Shown: positions 16,779-24,029 of the stretch, one piece after another
Numbering within the stretch: position 1 is the first letter of the stretch
Layout: every line of letters begins with the position of its first letter
Origin: UBA1479 sp963976055
Lineage (GTDB): Bacteria; Pseudomonadota; Alphaproteobacteria; Rhodospirillales; Casp-alpha2
Assembly (NCBI GenBank): GCA_963976055.1
Contig: CAXBJB010000001.1
Coordinates: forward strand, 124,001 to 188,000
Direction of reading: 5' to 3'
DNA: 64,000 bases
The notes under the pieces: generated by a model
The model's input: the letters and a program-made list of their open reading frames with translations, nothing else
Told to the model about the DNA's origin: nothing
Databases searched by the model: none
Position numbers and translations under genes: made by a program

Positions 16779-17498
16779 ATGAGCAACGACACCCTTACCG
16801 TTGAAATCTGGCGTGGCCGCGAGGACGGTCGGTTCGATACCTTCGAGGTGCCGCGCATGGCCAGCCAGACCGTGCTCGACATCGTCACCTACGTGCAGCG
16901 CAATCTGGACCCGGGGCTCAGCTACCGCTTCGCCTGCCGGGTCGGGGTCTGCGGGTCCTGCGCCATGACCGTGAACGGCAAGCCGCGCTGGACCTGCCGC
17001 ACCCATGTCGACAAGGTCGCGGATGAAGGCACCTTGCGTATCCAGCCCCTGAAGAACATGCCGGTGATCCGCGATCTGGCCGTGGACATGACCGAATTCT
17101 TCGAAAAATGGACCAAGGCCAAGGCCCACTTCGTGCCGACGGCGACTCGCCATGACGACTTCGCCCAGGTCTCGCCCAGCGACCCCAAGCGCAAGGAAGC
17201 CACGGCGGGGATCGAATGCATCAACTGTGGGGTCTGCTATTCGGCCTGCGACACGGTGTCCTGGCTGGGAGACTATCTCGGCCCGGCCGCCCTCAACCGG
17301 GCCTGGACTCTGGTCAACGACGCGCGCGACGGCGGCCAGTCGGCGCGGCTGAAAGCCATCGCCGGGGCCGGCGGCTGCCAGTCCTGCCATTCGCACCAAA
17401 GCTGTTTCGAACTCTGTCCCAAGCATCTGAACCCGACGGCGTCGATCGCCGGGCTCAAGCGCGCGACGGTCAAGGCGGCGCTGAAGGGGGAGATCTGA
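16779..17498 (+). CDS. Succinate dehydrogenase/fumarate reductase-type iron-sulfur subunit
   Basis: 239 residues, ATG at 16779. The N-terminal plant-type ferredoxin domain has CRVGVCGSC and a later CRTH Cys for the [2Fe-2S] cluster near residues 55-80. The C-terminal domain carries CINCGVCYSAC for the [4Fe-4S] cluster and CHSHQSCFELCPKHLNP for the [3Fe-4S] cluster. All ligands are present. It should pass electrons between the flavoprotein encoded at the end of the cluster and the quinone pool through the two membrane subunits that follow 3 bases later. The sequence context (fumarase, TauE, GntR) indicates a paralogue dedicated to a specific pathway rather than the main citric-acid-cycle complex. 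Confidence 0.92.
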   Translation: MSNDTLTVEIWRGREDGRFDTFEVPRMASQTVLDIVTYVQRNLDPGLSYRFACRVGVCGSCAMTVNGKPRWTCRTHVDKVADEGTLRIQPLKNMPVIRDLAVDMTEFFEKWTKAKAHFVPTATRHDDFAQVSPSDPKRKEATAGIECINCGVCYSACDTVSWLGDYLGPAALNRAWTLVNDARDGGQSARLKAIAGAGGCQSCHSHQSCFELCPKHLNPTASIAGLKRATVKAALKGEI

Positions 17499-17501
17499 TC
17501 C

Positions 17502-17852
17502 ATGACTCCCGAACGCGCCGAAACCCTGGAATGGCTGATGCAGCGGGTCTCCGCCGCCGTGCTTGCCGTTTGTGTGATCGTGCATCTGGCCGTCATCGTC
17601 ATCGCCGTGCAGGGCGGGGTGACATCAAAGGAAATCGTCGCCCGGGTCGGCGGTTCCGTGCCCTGGCTTGCGTTCTATTCCGTGTTCGTGATCGCCGTGG
17701 CGCTGCACGCGCCGACGGGGTTGCGCAACATCCTCCGCGAATACACGGCCCTCGGCCGCCGCGCGACCCATTGGATCATGGCCGCCGTCTGCGTGCTGAT
17801 CCTTGTCATGGGGTTCCGCGCCGTCGTGGGCCTCTATGGATTGGGGGTATAA
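17502..17852 (+). CDS. Membrane anchor (cytochrome b-type) subunit of the SDH/FRD-like complex, first
   Basis: 116 residues with three hydrophobic helices (about residues 15-36, 50-70 and 88-110). His residues in VCVIVHLAVI and VALHAPTGLR are placed as in heme b or quinone-site anchors of succinate:quinone oxidoreductases. It starts 3 bases after the iron-sulfur subunit gene and is followed after 4 bases by the second anchor gene. Without that context it would be hard to identify. It should hold the catalytic subunits to the inner membrane and form part of the quinone site. Confidence 0.75.
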   Translation: MTPERAETLEWLMQRVSAAVLAVCVIVHLAVIVIAVQGGVTSKEIVARVGGSVPWLAFYSVFVIAVALHAPTGLRNILREYTALGRRATHWIMAAVCVLILVMGFRAVVGLYGLGV

Positions 17853-17856
17853 CGGC

Positions 17857-18195
17857 ATGAAGACGCATCGCAACCACGCTAACTACTGGGCCTTTGTCCT
17901 GCACCGGATTTCCGGGCTCGCCCTGTTGCTGTTCCTGCCAGCGCACTTTTATGTCCTGGCGCTCGCCGTCGAACAATCGGCGACCCTCGATATGTTCCTG
18001 TCGTGGACCGAAGCGCCCCTGGTCAAGCTTTTGGAAACCGGGCTGGTGATCCTGTTGGCCGCCCATATGACCGGCGGGCTTCGCATCCTCGCCATCGAAT
18101 TCCTTGCCTGGCGCAACTGGCAGAAATCCGTGGTCGCCATCACCGGCGGGCTGTCGCTGGCTGCCGGGCTGCTGTTCCTTCTCAATGCGGGATGA
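17857..18195 (+). CDS. Membrane anchor (cytochrome b-type) subunit of the SDH/FRD-like complex, second
   Basis: 112 residues, ATG at 17857. The N-terminus has ANYWAFVLHRISGLALLLFLPAHFY, with the HR-SG motif found in SdhC-type cytochrome b556 and further His in PAHF and AAHMTGG, positioned as heme ligands. Three membrane helices. It pairs with the preceding anchor to make a two-subunit membrane domain. The TauE/SafE gene starts 10 bases downstream. Confidence 0.82.
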   Translation: MKTHRNHANYWAFVLHRISGLALLLFLPAHFYVLALAVEQSATLDMFLSWTEAPLVKLLETGLVILLAAHMTGGLRILAIEFLAWRNWQKSVVAITGGLSLAAGLLFLLNAG

Positions 18196-18205
18196 CCGGG
18201 TCACC

Positions 18206-18934
18206 ATGAACGAGTTGTCGCCCGAACTGATCGTGGTGCTCGGGGCGTTCCTGGCGGCCTTCGTCGCGGGATCGTCCGGGTTCGGCGATGCCCTGGTGTC
18301 GGCGGCGTTCTGGCTGCACGTTCTGCCGCCGGTCGAGGCCGCGCCCCTGATCATCCTGACCGGCATCACTCTGCATGTGTTCCTGCTGATCCGTCTGCGC
18401 AGCCGGCTGGATTTCTCGCGCCTGCTGCCGTTTCTGGCGCTCGGCGTCATCGGCGTGCCCTTGGGCACCTGGTTGTTGCAACACCTGCCGCCGGAACCCT
18501 TCAAGCTCGCCGTGGGCGCCCTTCTGGTGCTCTACGGCGGCGGGCTGTTGATCTTCGCCAACCCGCCGACCATCACCCGGGGCGGGCGCGGGCTGGACGC
18601 GGCGGCGGGCGGCATCGGCGGCGTGTTGGGCGGCATGGCGGGGCTGTCGGGCATCGTGCCCGCGGTGTGGAGCGGCCTGCGCGGCTGGCCCCGCGACCAG
18701 GCCCGCGGCGTGACCCAGCCCTTCATCCTGATCATGCACAGCCTGTCGCTGGCCGCCATGGCCTATGCGGGCCTGATCACGCCGCAGTTGGCGCACAACT
18801 ATCTTTGGGCCATGCCGGCCATGGCCCTGGGCGGGCTGATCGGCATCGGCTGCTACACCCGTTTGAACGAAGAACGCTTCCGGCGCATCGTCCTGGCCAT
18901 CCTGGCCGGCGCCGGTTTGACGTTGATTGTCTAG
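18206..18934 (+). CDS. TauE/SafE (TSUP) family transporter inside the dicarboxylate cluster
   Basis: 242 residues from ATG 18206, about eight membrane helices. TSUP repeats are seen as FVAGSSGFGDALVSAAFW near the start and GGVLGGMAGLSGIVPAVW in the middle. It lies between the anchor subunits and the fumarase-like alpha gene with gaps of 10 and 13 bases, so it belongs to the operon. Family members move sulfite, sulfoacetate or small organic acids. In this setting import or export of the acid processed by the oxidoreductase and hydratase is the natural reading. A sulfonated dicarboxylate would explain the family but nothing in the sequence proves it. Confidence 0.87.
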   Translation: MNELSPELIVVLGAFLAAFVAGSSGFGDALVSAAFWLHVLPPVEAAPLIILTGITLHVFLLIRLRSRLDFSRLLPFLALGVIGVPLGTWLLQHLPPEPFKLAVGALLVLYGGGLLIFANPPTITRGGRGLDAAAGGIGGVLGGMAGLSGIVPAVWSGLRGWPRDQARGVTQPFILIMHSLSLAAMAYAGLITPQLAHNYLWAMPAMALGGLIGIGCYTRLNEERFRRIVLAILAGAGLTLIV

Positions 18935-18947
18935 GAGGCGACCCAAG

Positions 18948-19823
18948 ATGAAACTCGATCTCGACGCCGTCGAGGAAACGGCCAAACATCTGTATATCCA
19001 GGCGCTGAAAATCCTGCCGCCGGACATCAAGGACGGCTTCAAGCGCCTGGATGCGACGGAGACGGACCCGACGGCCAAGTCGATTCTGGCGACCATGATC
19101 AAGAACATCGACGTGGCCGAGGACACGACCAACCTTTTGTGTCAGGACACCGGCATCCCGATCTACAACATCCTGATCGGGCGTGGGGTCGAGGTCGATG
19201 GTCACGCCCTGAAACAGGCGATCCGCAAGGGCTGTGAGCGGGCGACGACCGAACATCCCCTGCGCTCCTCCGTCGTCCACCCGATCACCCGCGTTAACGA
19301 ACAGACGTCCTGCGGCATCAAGGTGCCGGTCATCACCATCGACTTTTCCGACAAGGACGAGTTCTTCGAGATGGAGATGATCCCCAAGGGGTCCGGGTCG
19401 GAGAACGGCAGTTTCCTGAAAATGTGCATCCCGGCCGAGGGCGTGGCCGGCATCAAGACCTTCGTCGTCGACAAGGTGATGGAAGTGGGTGGCCGCGTCT
19501 GCCCGCCGACCATCGTCGGTGTCGGCGTCGGCGGCACCTCGGACCTCTGCACCAAGCTGGCGAAAAAGGCGGGGGCGCGGCCGCTCGGCTCCGTCTGTGA
19601 CGACCCGGAGGGTGCGAAACTGGAGAAGGAACTCAGCGCCGCCGTCAACATGCTGGGCATCGGCCCGCAGGGCCTGGGGGGCGATTCAACCGCCTTCGCC
19701 GTGCATGTTGAGACTGCGGCCACCCACATCACCATGAACCCGGTTGCCGTCAACATCATGTGCCATTCGGCGCGCCGCGCCCGGGCGACCTTCACGCCCA
19801 AAGGCGTCGAGATCGGGTTTTAA
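18948..19823 (+). CDS. Class I fumarase/tartrate dehydratase-type hydro-lyase, alpha subunit
   Basis: 291 residues, ATG at 18948. It corresponds to the N-terminal half of one-chain class I fumarases and to TtdA. The three Cys that bind the catalytic [4Fe-4S] cluster are visible as LLCQDTG, FLKMCIP and the late SVCDDPEG/IMCHSARR region. GIGPQGLGGDSTAFAVHVE is a strong family signature. It adds or removes water across a C4 dicarboxylate: fumarate/malate, tartrate or mesaconate/citramalate are known substrates in the family. The beta subunit is separated by a hairpin repeat, which is unusual for a two-chain enzyme. Confidence 0.92.
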   Translation: MKLDLDAVEETAKHLYIQALKILPPDIKDGFKRLDATETDPTAKSILATMIKNIDVAEDTTNLLCQDTGIPIYNILIGRGVEVDGHALKQAIRKGCERATTEHPLRSSVVHPITRVNEQTSCGIKVPVITIDFSDKDEFFEMEMIPKGSGSENGSFLKMCIPAEGVAGIKTFVVDKVMEVGGRVCPPTIVGVGVGGTSDLCTKLAKKAGARPLGSVCDDPEGAKLEKELSAAVNMLGIGPQGLGGDSTAFAVHVETAATHITMNPVAVNIMCHSARRARATFTPKGVEIGF

Positions 19824-19824
19824 A

Positions 19825-19899
19825 TTTTTCCTCACTGCCTCACTGCCTCAGTGGTTCAAAAAATGTTCACCACAGAGACAGTGAGACGGTGAGAAGAAA
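19825..19899. repeat. Long hairpin repeat between the fumarase-like alpha and beta genes
   Basis: Two arms of about 32 bases (19825-19856 and 19868-19899) are near-perfect inverted copies around an 11-base loop. The arms contain CTCACTGCCTCACTG and CAGTGAGACGGTGAG, and the loop flanks read GTGGTTC and TTCACCACAG. CTC(A/T)GTG-rich hairpins of this style occur dispersed in many bacterial genomes, so this looks like a mobile palindromic element inserted in an operon. It could form an attenuating or RNA-stabilising stem-loop. Confidence 0.75.
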
Positions 19900-19910
19900 G
19901 GAAGAGAAAA

Positions 19911-20522
19911 ATGGTTGAGCATGTCATTCATATGCCCTGCACCGAGGAACAGATCAGGGAGCTTAAGGCCGGCGACACGGTGATCCTGGAAGACTGGCTC
20001 TACGGCATCCGCGACGCGACCCAGATCCACATGTTCGACAAGGGCCGCACGACGCGCTTCGATTTGAACGGCCATGCCGTCATCCACACGGCCCCCAACG
20101 TGAAAAAGGTGCCGAAATCCAACTTCTGCCCGGCGGGCTATCAGTCCGTGTGCATCGGCACCACGACCTCGCAGCGCATGGAGCGCTTCACCCGTCCGTT
20201 GATGGAGCAGTACGGCGTGCGCATGATCATCGGCAAGGGCGGGCTCGGCGAGGACAGCCGCGCCGCGTTCAAGGAATTCGGCGGCATCTACCTGGCCATC
20301 ATCGGCGGCACGGCGGCGCTGGAAACCACCTGGATCGAGCAGATCACCGACGTCGATCTGGAAGACCTCAACCCCGAGTGCCTGTGGGAATTCAAGATCA
20401 AGGGCTTCGGCCCGCTGCTGGTCGCCATGGACGCCCACGGCGGCTCGCTCTACGACGGGGTCAAGAAGACCGCCGAGGACCGCCGGGCGGAAGCCCTGGC
20501 CAGCATGGGAGTTTCCTCGTGA
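19911..20522 (+). CDS. Class I fumarase/tartrate dehydratase-type hydro-lyase, beta subunit
   Basis: 203 residues from ATG 19911, matching the C-terminal half of class I fumarases (TtdB). Recognised by LKAGDTVILEDWLYGIRDATQ, GPAPNVKKVP-like segment near residue 65, GTTTSQRME, MIIGKGGLG and GGTAALETTWIEQ. It forms the swivel domain that completes the active site with the alpha subunit. Its last four bases (GTGA) overlap the start of the flavoprotein subunit gene, so the hydro-lyase and the oxidoreductase are made together. That linkage supports consecutive steps: desaturation of a C4 or C5 dicarboxylate, then hydration. Confidence 0.92.
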   Translation: MVEHVIHMPCTEEQIRELKAGDTVILEDWLYGIRDATQIHMFDKGRTTRFDLNGHAVIHTAPNVKKVPKSNFCPAGYQSVCIGTTTSQRMERFTRPLMEQYGVRMIIGKGGLGEDSRAAFKEFGGIYLAIIGGTAALETTWIEQITDVDLEDLNPECLWEFKIKGFGPLLVAMDAHGGSLYDGVKKTAEDRRAEALASMGVSS

Positions 20523-22258
20523 AGCCCGAAATCGACACACAGCAGACCGACGTTCTGATTCTGGGCTCCGGCGGGGCCGGGCTGTTCGCGGCCCTGCACG
20601 CCAAGGACCTGGCGCCGCACTTGAAGGTGACCGTGGCGGTCAAGGGCTTGCTCGGCAAGACCGGCTGCACCCGCATGGTGCAGGGCGGCTACAACGTGGC
20701 ATTGGCCCCCGGTGACAGCGCCGAACGCCATTTCATGGATACGGTCGAGGGCGGAAAATGGCTAAATAATCAGGAGCTTGCCTGGACCCTGGTGACCCAG
20801 GCCCAGGTCCGCATCCGCGAGCTGGAGAACGAGCTCGGCTGTTATTTCGACCGCAACCCGGACGGCAGCATTCATCAGAAAGCCTTCGCCGGGCAGACCT
20901 TCGACCGCACGGTGCACAAGGGCGATCTGACCGGGATCGAGATCATCAACCGCCTGATGGAACAGACCTGGGCGCGCGACGTCGACAAGCTGGAAGACCA
21001 CCGCGCGATCGAACTGATCAAGTCGGCGGACGGGTCGCGCATGTCCGGCGTGCTGTTCATCGACATGCGGACAGGGCAGTTCCGCTTCGTCCAGGCCAAG
21101 GCCGTGCTGCTGGCCACCGGCGGCGGGCCGACCATGTACAAGTACCACACGCCCTCCGGCGACAAATCCTGCGACGGCATGGCCATGGCCCTGCGCGCGG
21201 GCCTGGGCATGCGCGACATGGAAATGGTGCAGTTCCACCCGACGGGCCTGATCGCCGGGTCGGACACGCGTATGACCGGCACGATCATCGAGGAAGGCCT
21301 GCGCGGCTTCGGCGGCTACCTTCTGGGCGGTGACGAACAGCGCTTCATGCACAAATACGATGAACGCAACGAACGCGCGACCCGCGACATCGTGTCCCGC
21401 GCCATGTTCACGGAAATGCGCGCGGGCAACGTCGCCGCCAACGGCGGGCTCTACATCACCATGAAACACCTGGACACGGCCCAGGTGCGCAAGAATTTCA
21501 AGGGCATGGTCGAACGCTGCGCCGATTGCGGGTTTGACCTCGCCGCCGGTCTGGTCGAGGTCGTGCCCACGGCGCACTATATGATGGGCGGGGCCGAGTT
21601 CGAGGCCGATTGCTCGACCGTCATCCCCGGCCTGTTCGCCGCCGGCGAGGATACGGGCGGCGTCCACGGCGCGAATCGTTTAGGTGGAAACGGCGTCGCC
21701 AACTCCACCGTGTTCGGCGGCATCGCCGGCGACACCATCGCCCAGTGGACGCCCGACCACGGCCAATTCGCCGAGCCGGACCCGTCGGCCCTGGAAGACG
21801 CGGTGATGCGCGCGGGCCGCCCCCTGACCCAACCCAAGGGCGACATCGACGGCATCCGCAAGCGGCTCTACGACCTGATGTGGGAAGACGCGGGCATCAT
21901 CCGCGATCTCGACTCGTTGAAACGGGCCGAGGCCGGACTGGAAACCCTCGACCGCGATCTGGACGCCACCGGCGTTACCGGCACGGACCTCGCCTACAAC
22001 CTGACCTGGCACGACTGGCTCAACCTGAAGAACCTGATCCTGGTGTCCAAGGCGATCACCGCGGCGGCGACGGCGCGCGACGATTCGCGGGGGGCGCACT
22101 ACCGCGCCGACTACCCGGACGTCCGCGATGTCGAAAACTCCCGCTTCACCCGCGTGACGCTCGACGGCCACGGCCAGATCAACATGACGACCGAGCCGGT
22201 CAAGTTCACCCGCGTGAAACCGGGCGAGACGCTGCTGACGGAAGGGGCGGCGGAGTAG
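20519..22258 (+). CDS. Succinate dehydrogenase/fumarate reductase-type flavoprotein subunit
   Basis: 579 residues from GTG 20519, overlapping the preceding stop by 4 bases. It has the FAD motif VLILGSGGAGLFAALHA, a Gly-rich LATGGGPTMYKYHT, QFHPTG near residue 240, an Arg-containing RATRDIVSRAM and the HYMMGG and EDTGGVHGANRLGGNGVANS segments, all typical of the SdhA/FrdA/NadB family. A covalent-FAD His candidate lies near residue 50 in the KTGCTRMVQGGYN region where canonical SdhA has SHT; here the order is CTRM, so the usual FAD-linking His is apparently absent and FAD may be noncovalent. It completes the complex with the iron-sulfur and anchor subunits. Confidence 0.9.
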   Translation: MKPEIDTQQTDVLILGSGGAGLFAALHAKDLAPHLKVTVAVKGLLGKTGCTRMVQGGYNVALAPGDSAERHFMDTVEGGKWLNNQELAWTLVTQAQVRIRELENELGCYFDRNPDGSIHQKAFAGQTFDRTVHKGDLTGIEIINRLMEQTWARDVDKLEDHRAIELIKSADGSRMSGVLFIDMRTGQFRFVQAKAVLLATGGGPTMYKYHTPSGDKSCDGMAMALRAGLGMRDMEMVQFHPTGLIAGSDTRMTGTIIEEGLRGFGGYLLGGDEQRFMHKYDERNERATRDIVSRAMFTEMRAGNVAANGGLYITMKHLDTAQVRKNFKGMVERCADCGFDLAAGLVEVVPTAHYMMGGAEFEADCSTVIPGLFAAGEDTGGVHGANRLGGNGVANSTVFGGIAGDTIAQWTPDHGQFAEPDPSALEDAVMRAGRPLTQPKGDIDGIRKRLYDLMWEDAGIIRDLDSLKRAEAGLETLDRDLDATGVTGTDLAYNLTWHDWLNLKNLILVSKAITAAATARDDSRGAHYRADYPDVRDVENSRFTRVTLDGHGQINMTTEPVKFTRVKPGETLLTEGAAE

Positions 22259-22266
22259 ATTGCGTT

Positions 22267-23118
22267 TTAGAATTGTAGGCCGAGCTGTTTATTCCCATCG
22301 ACACCTCTAACCTTCTCCCAAAATTCTAGAGCACGTTCATGGCGTGCTGCGAATGCAAGGAGATAGAGACGTTGATTTTTGGTGCCGACGACCAATTCGG
22401 CTTGCTCCGTGGTATCCATGCCTTCCGCCTTTAGCAAATCTCTCCAATGCCCAAGTATTCTCGACCGGATAGATTTCGGATCGCGGAACGTGCCTATGTG
22501 ATCGCGCCAACCTGGTGCAAAGGCATCCAAAGGGGATTTTTCGCTCTCAATGTAGCGTTGCAGGTTTCGCTGTAAATCTTGAATGCTTACATGGATCAGA
22601 ATGTCCATGCGCTTTAAAGTGGCTAATTTCTGGATAATTTTAAAATCTAAACTTTCAAGATTGTACGGGTCCAAGAACGCAAAGTGCAAACCGTATGGGT
22701 TTAATTTAGACACAATGCGATCAACGGTTTCGATCGCTGGGCCAGCTTCTGAATACACAGGTGCGCCGACCGCAGACAACCTAGCTTCAACAGCGTCAGA
22801 ATTTTCTGGGTTGAGGTCAGCAACATGTATTTCAGAGAAGCCAGCGCCATTATGCGCAGCTTCTTCCCAAGCAATTGCCGGGCTTCCATTGAATGCTGAC
22901 AGTTCGTCGCGAACCCTTACTCGGCCCGGTCCAGAAAACAGATCAATGTATGTAGCGCCTGCTTTTCCAGGTCCGATGAATCTGGACCGAACTGCTCGGC
23001 TTATCCCGATGTATCGTTCGAGACGGGCATGTTTATCTCGAACCCACGGCCCTACGACTTCTCGAAGGTAACCATCTTCATCCATCTCGTAGTTTTGGTC
23101 TTCCGAGGATTTAGCCAT
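22267..23118 (-). CDS. tcmP: Three-Cys-motif partner protein TcmP (methyltransferase-like)
   Basis: 283 residues, ATG at 23118. YIDLFSGPGRVRV near residue 57 looks like a methyltransferase SAM-binding motif I (D-F-G-G pattern) and FAFLDPYNLESLDF near residue 145 contains DPY, similar to the catalytic (D/N)PPY of amino-methyltransferases. The N-terminal VGPWVRDKHARLERYIGISR is the usual TcmP entry. TcmP genes are known to occur next to Gp37/Gp68-type three-Cys proteins, and that gene is indeed 80 bases upstream. The coding sequence is visibly AT-richer than all neighbours, which suggests acquisition by transfer. Role unknown; nucleic-acid modification or repair is an inference. Confidence 0.88.
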   Translation of the reverse strand: MAKSSEDQNYEMDEDGYLREVVGPWVRDKHARLERYIGISRAVRSRFIGPGKAGATYIDLFSGPGRVRVRDELSAFNGSPAIAWEEAAHNGAGFSEIHVADLNPENSDAVEARLSAVGAPVYSEAGPAIETVDRIVSKLNPYGLHFAFLDPYNLESLDFKIIQKLATLKRMDILIHVSIQDLQRNLQRYIESEKSPLDAFAPGWRDHIGTFRDPKSIRSRILGHWRDLLKAEGMDTTEQAELVVGTKNQRLYLLAFAARHERALEFWEKVRGVDGNKQLGLQF

Positions 23119-23198
23119 TGAACGAACGCCATTAAAAATTGGGGAGTCAAAGTCATTAAATTCTAAAAGTAGTTTTTTGGTGTAAATTTTTTTTGTTG

Positions 23199-23957
23199 TT
23201 ACTCCGCAGCTACACTCACTACCTCAGCCGTTCGAATGGTGGGAAACCCATCCCACAGTTCACCTTCTAACTCCCGCCCGCCAGCCTTCGGCCGGAAGCC
23301 GCCCCATTGCTTGAAGAAGAACGGGATTTTCTGGGCGATGCACTGGTCGCGGACTTCGGTCGCCCACTCCTCTTTCATCTCGCGGAAACCGGGGCCGCTT
23401 TCACCGCCGACGATCACCCAATGGATGCCCGTGAGGTCGACCTTGCCGATAGGGCCGATGAGGGGTTCGATGGACAGGAAGCGCGTGCCGGCCTGCATGT
23501 CGCGGATGTGCTTGATGCGGGATTTCTTGGAGCCGTCCTCGACAGAGGTGCCGAGCCAGATGTGCAGGGGGGCCGCGCCGTCGCCGTAGCGCCGGTTCAC
23601 GTAATCCCGCATGCGCGACGACCGCTTGGTCAGCACCTGGAAGGTGTGCCAACGGGCCTGCTCCATGGTGTCGAAAACCTTGTCCACATAGGCGAACGGC
23701 ACGTCCTTGTGGAACAGGTCGCTCATGGAGTTCACGAAGATCATCTTCGGTGTGCGGATGGTGAGCGGTTGTTCCAGGCGATGCGGGCGCAAGGTCAGGT
23801 CGAAGCCTTCCTCATACGGATGACCCGGCACGCCCCGAAATCGCTCCGCGAACCGCTCCGCATAGCAGTTGTCGCAGCCCGCGCTGATTTTTGTGCAGCC
23901 CGTCACCGGGTTCCACGTCAGGTTCGTCCATTCGATCTGCGATTCCTGGGTCATCAT
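23199..23957 (-). CDS. Three-Cys-motif protein, phage Gp37/Gp68 family (DUF5131)
   Basis: About 252 residues from the ATG pair at 23957/23954, preceded by AAGAGATG; an ATG at 23996 would lie inside the candidate regulatory region. The signature TWNPVTGCTKISAGCDNCYA gives a C-x6-C-x2-C set reminiscent of radical-SAM iron-sulfur motifs. Further family blocks are FVNSMSDLFH, HTFQVLTKRS, WLGTSVED, VIVGGESGPG and FFFKQWGG. A metal- or cluster-dependent reaction is likely but no activity is established to my knowledge. It sits first in a two-gene unit with tcmP and behind a GAAC-N7-GAAC box, which suggests induction by DNA damage. Its GC content is close to the genome norm, unlike tcmP. Confidence 0.88.
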   Translation of the reverse strand: MMTQESQIEWTNLTWNPVTGCTKISAGCDNCYAERFAERFRGVPGHPYEEGFDLTLRPHRLEQPLTIRTPKMIFVNSMSDLFHKDVPFAYVDKVFDTMEQARWHTFQVLTKRSSRMRDYVNRRYGDGAAPLHIWLGTSVEDGSKKSRIKHIRDMQAGTRFLSIEPLIGPIGKVDLTGIHWVIVGGESGPGFREMKEEWATEVRDQCIAQKIPFFFKQWGGFRPKAGGRELEGELWDGFPTIRTAEVVSVAAE

Positions 23958-23968
23958 ACATCTCTTGT

Positions 23969-23992
23969 GAACAAAACAAGAACATTTGTCAA
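23969..23992 (-). promoter_or_regulatory. Candidate SOS (LexA) box and -35 element before the three-Cys gene
   Basis: GAACAAAACAAGAAC at 23969-23983 fits the alphaproteobacterial LexA site GAAC-N7-GAAC (GTTC-N7-GTTC on the coding strand), with the extra A often found after it. A -35-like TTGACA (coding strand, 23992-23987) is directly upstream, so a bound repressor would cover the promoter. It lies 12 bases before the ATG at 23957. Confidence 0.6.
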
Positions 23993-24029
23993 TCACATAG
24001 AGACTATAGCTTAAGCGGTGAATGAAGCC

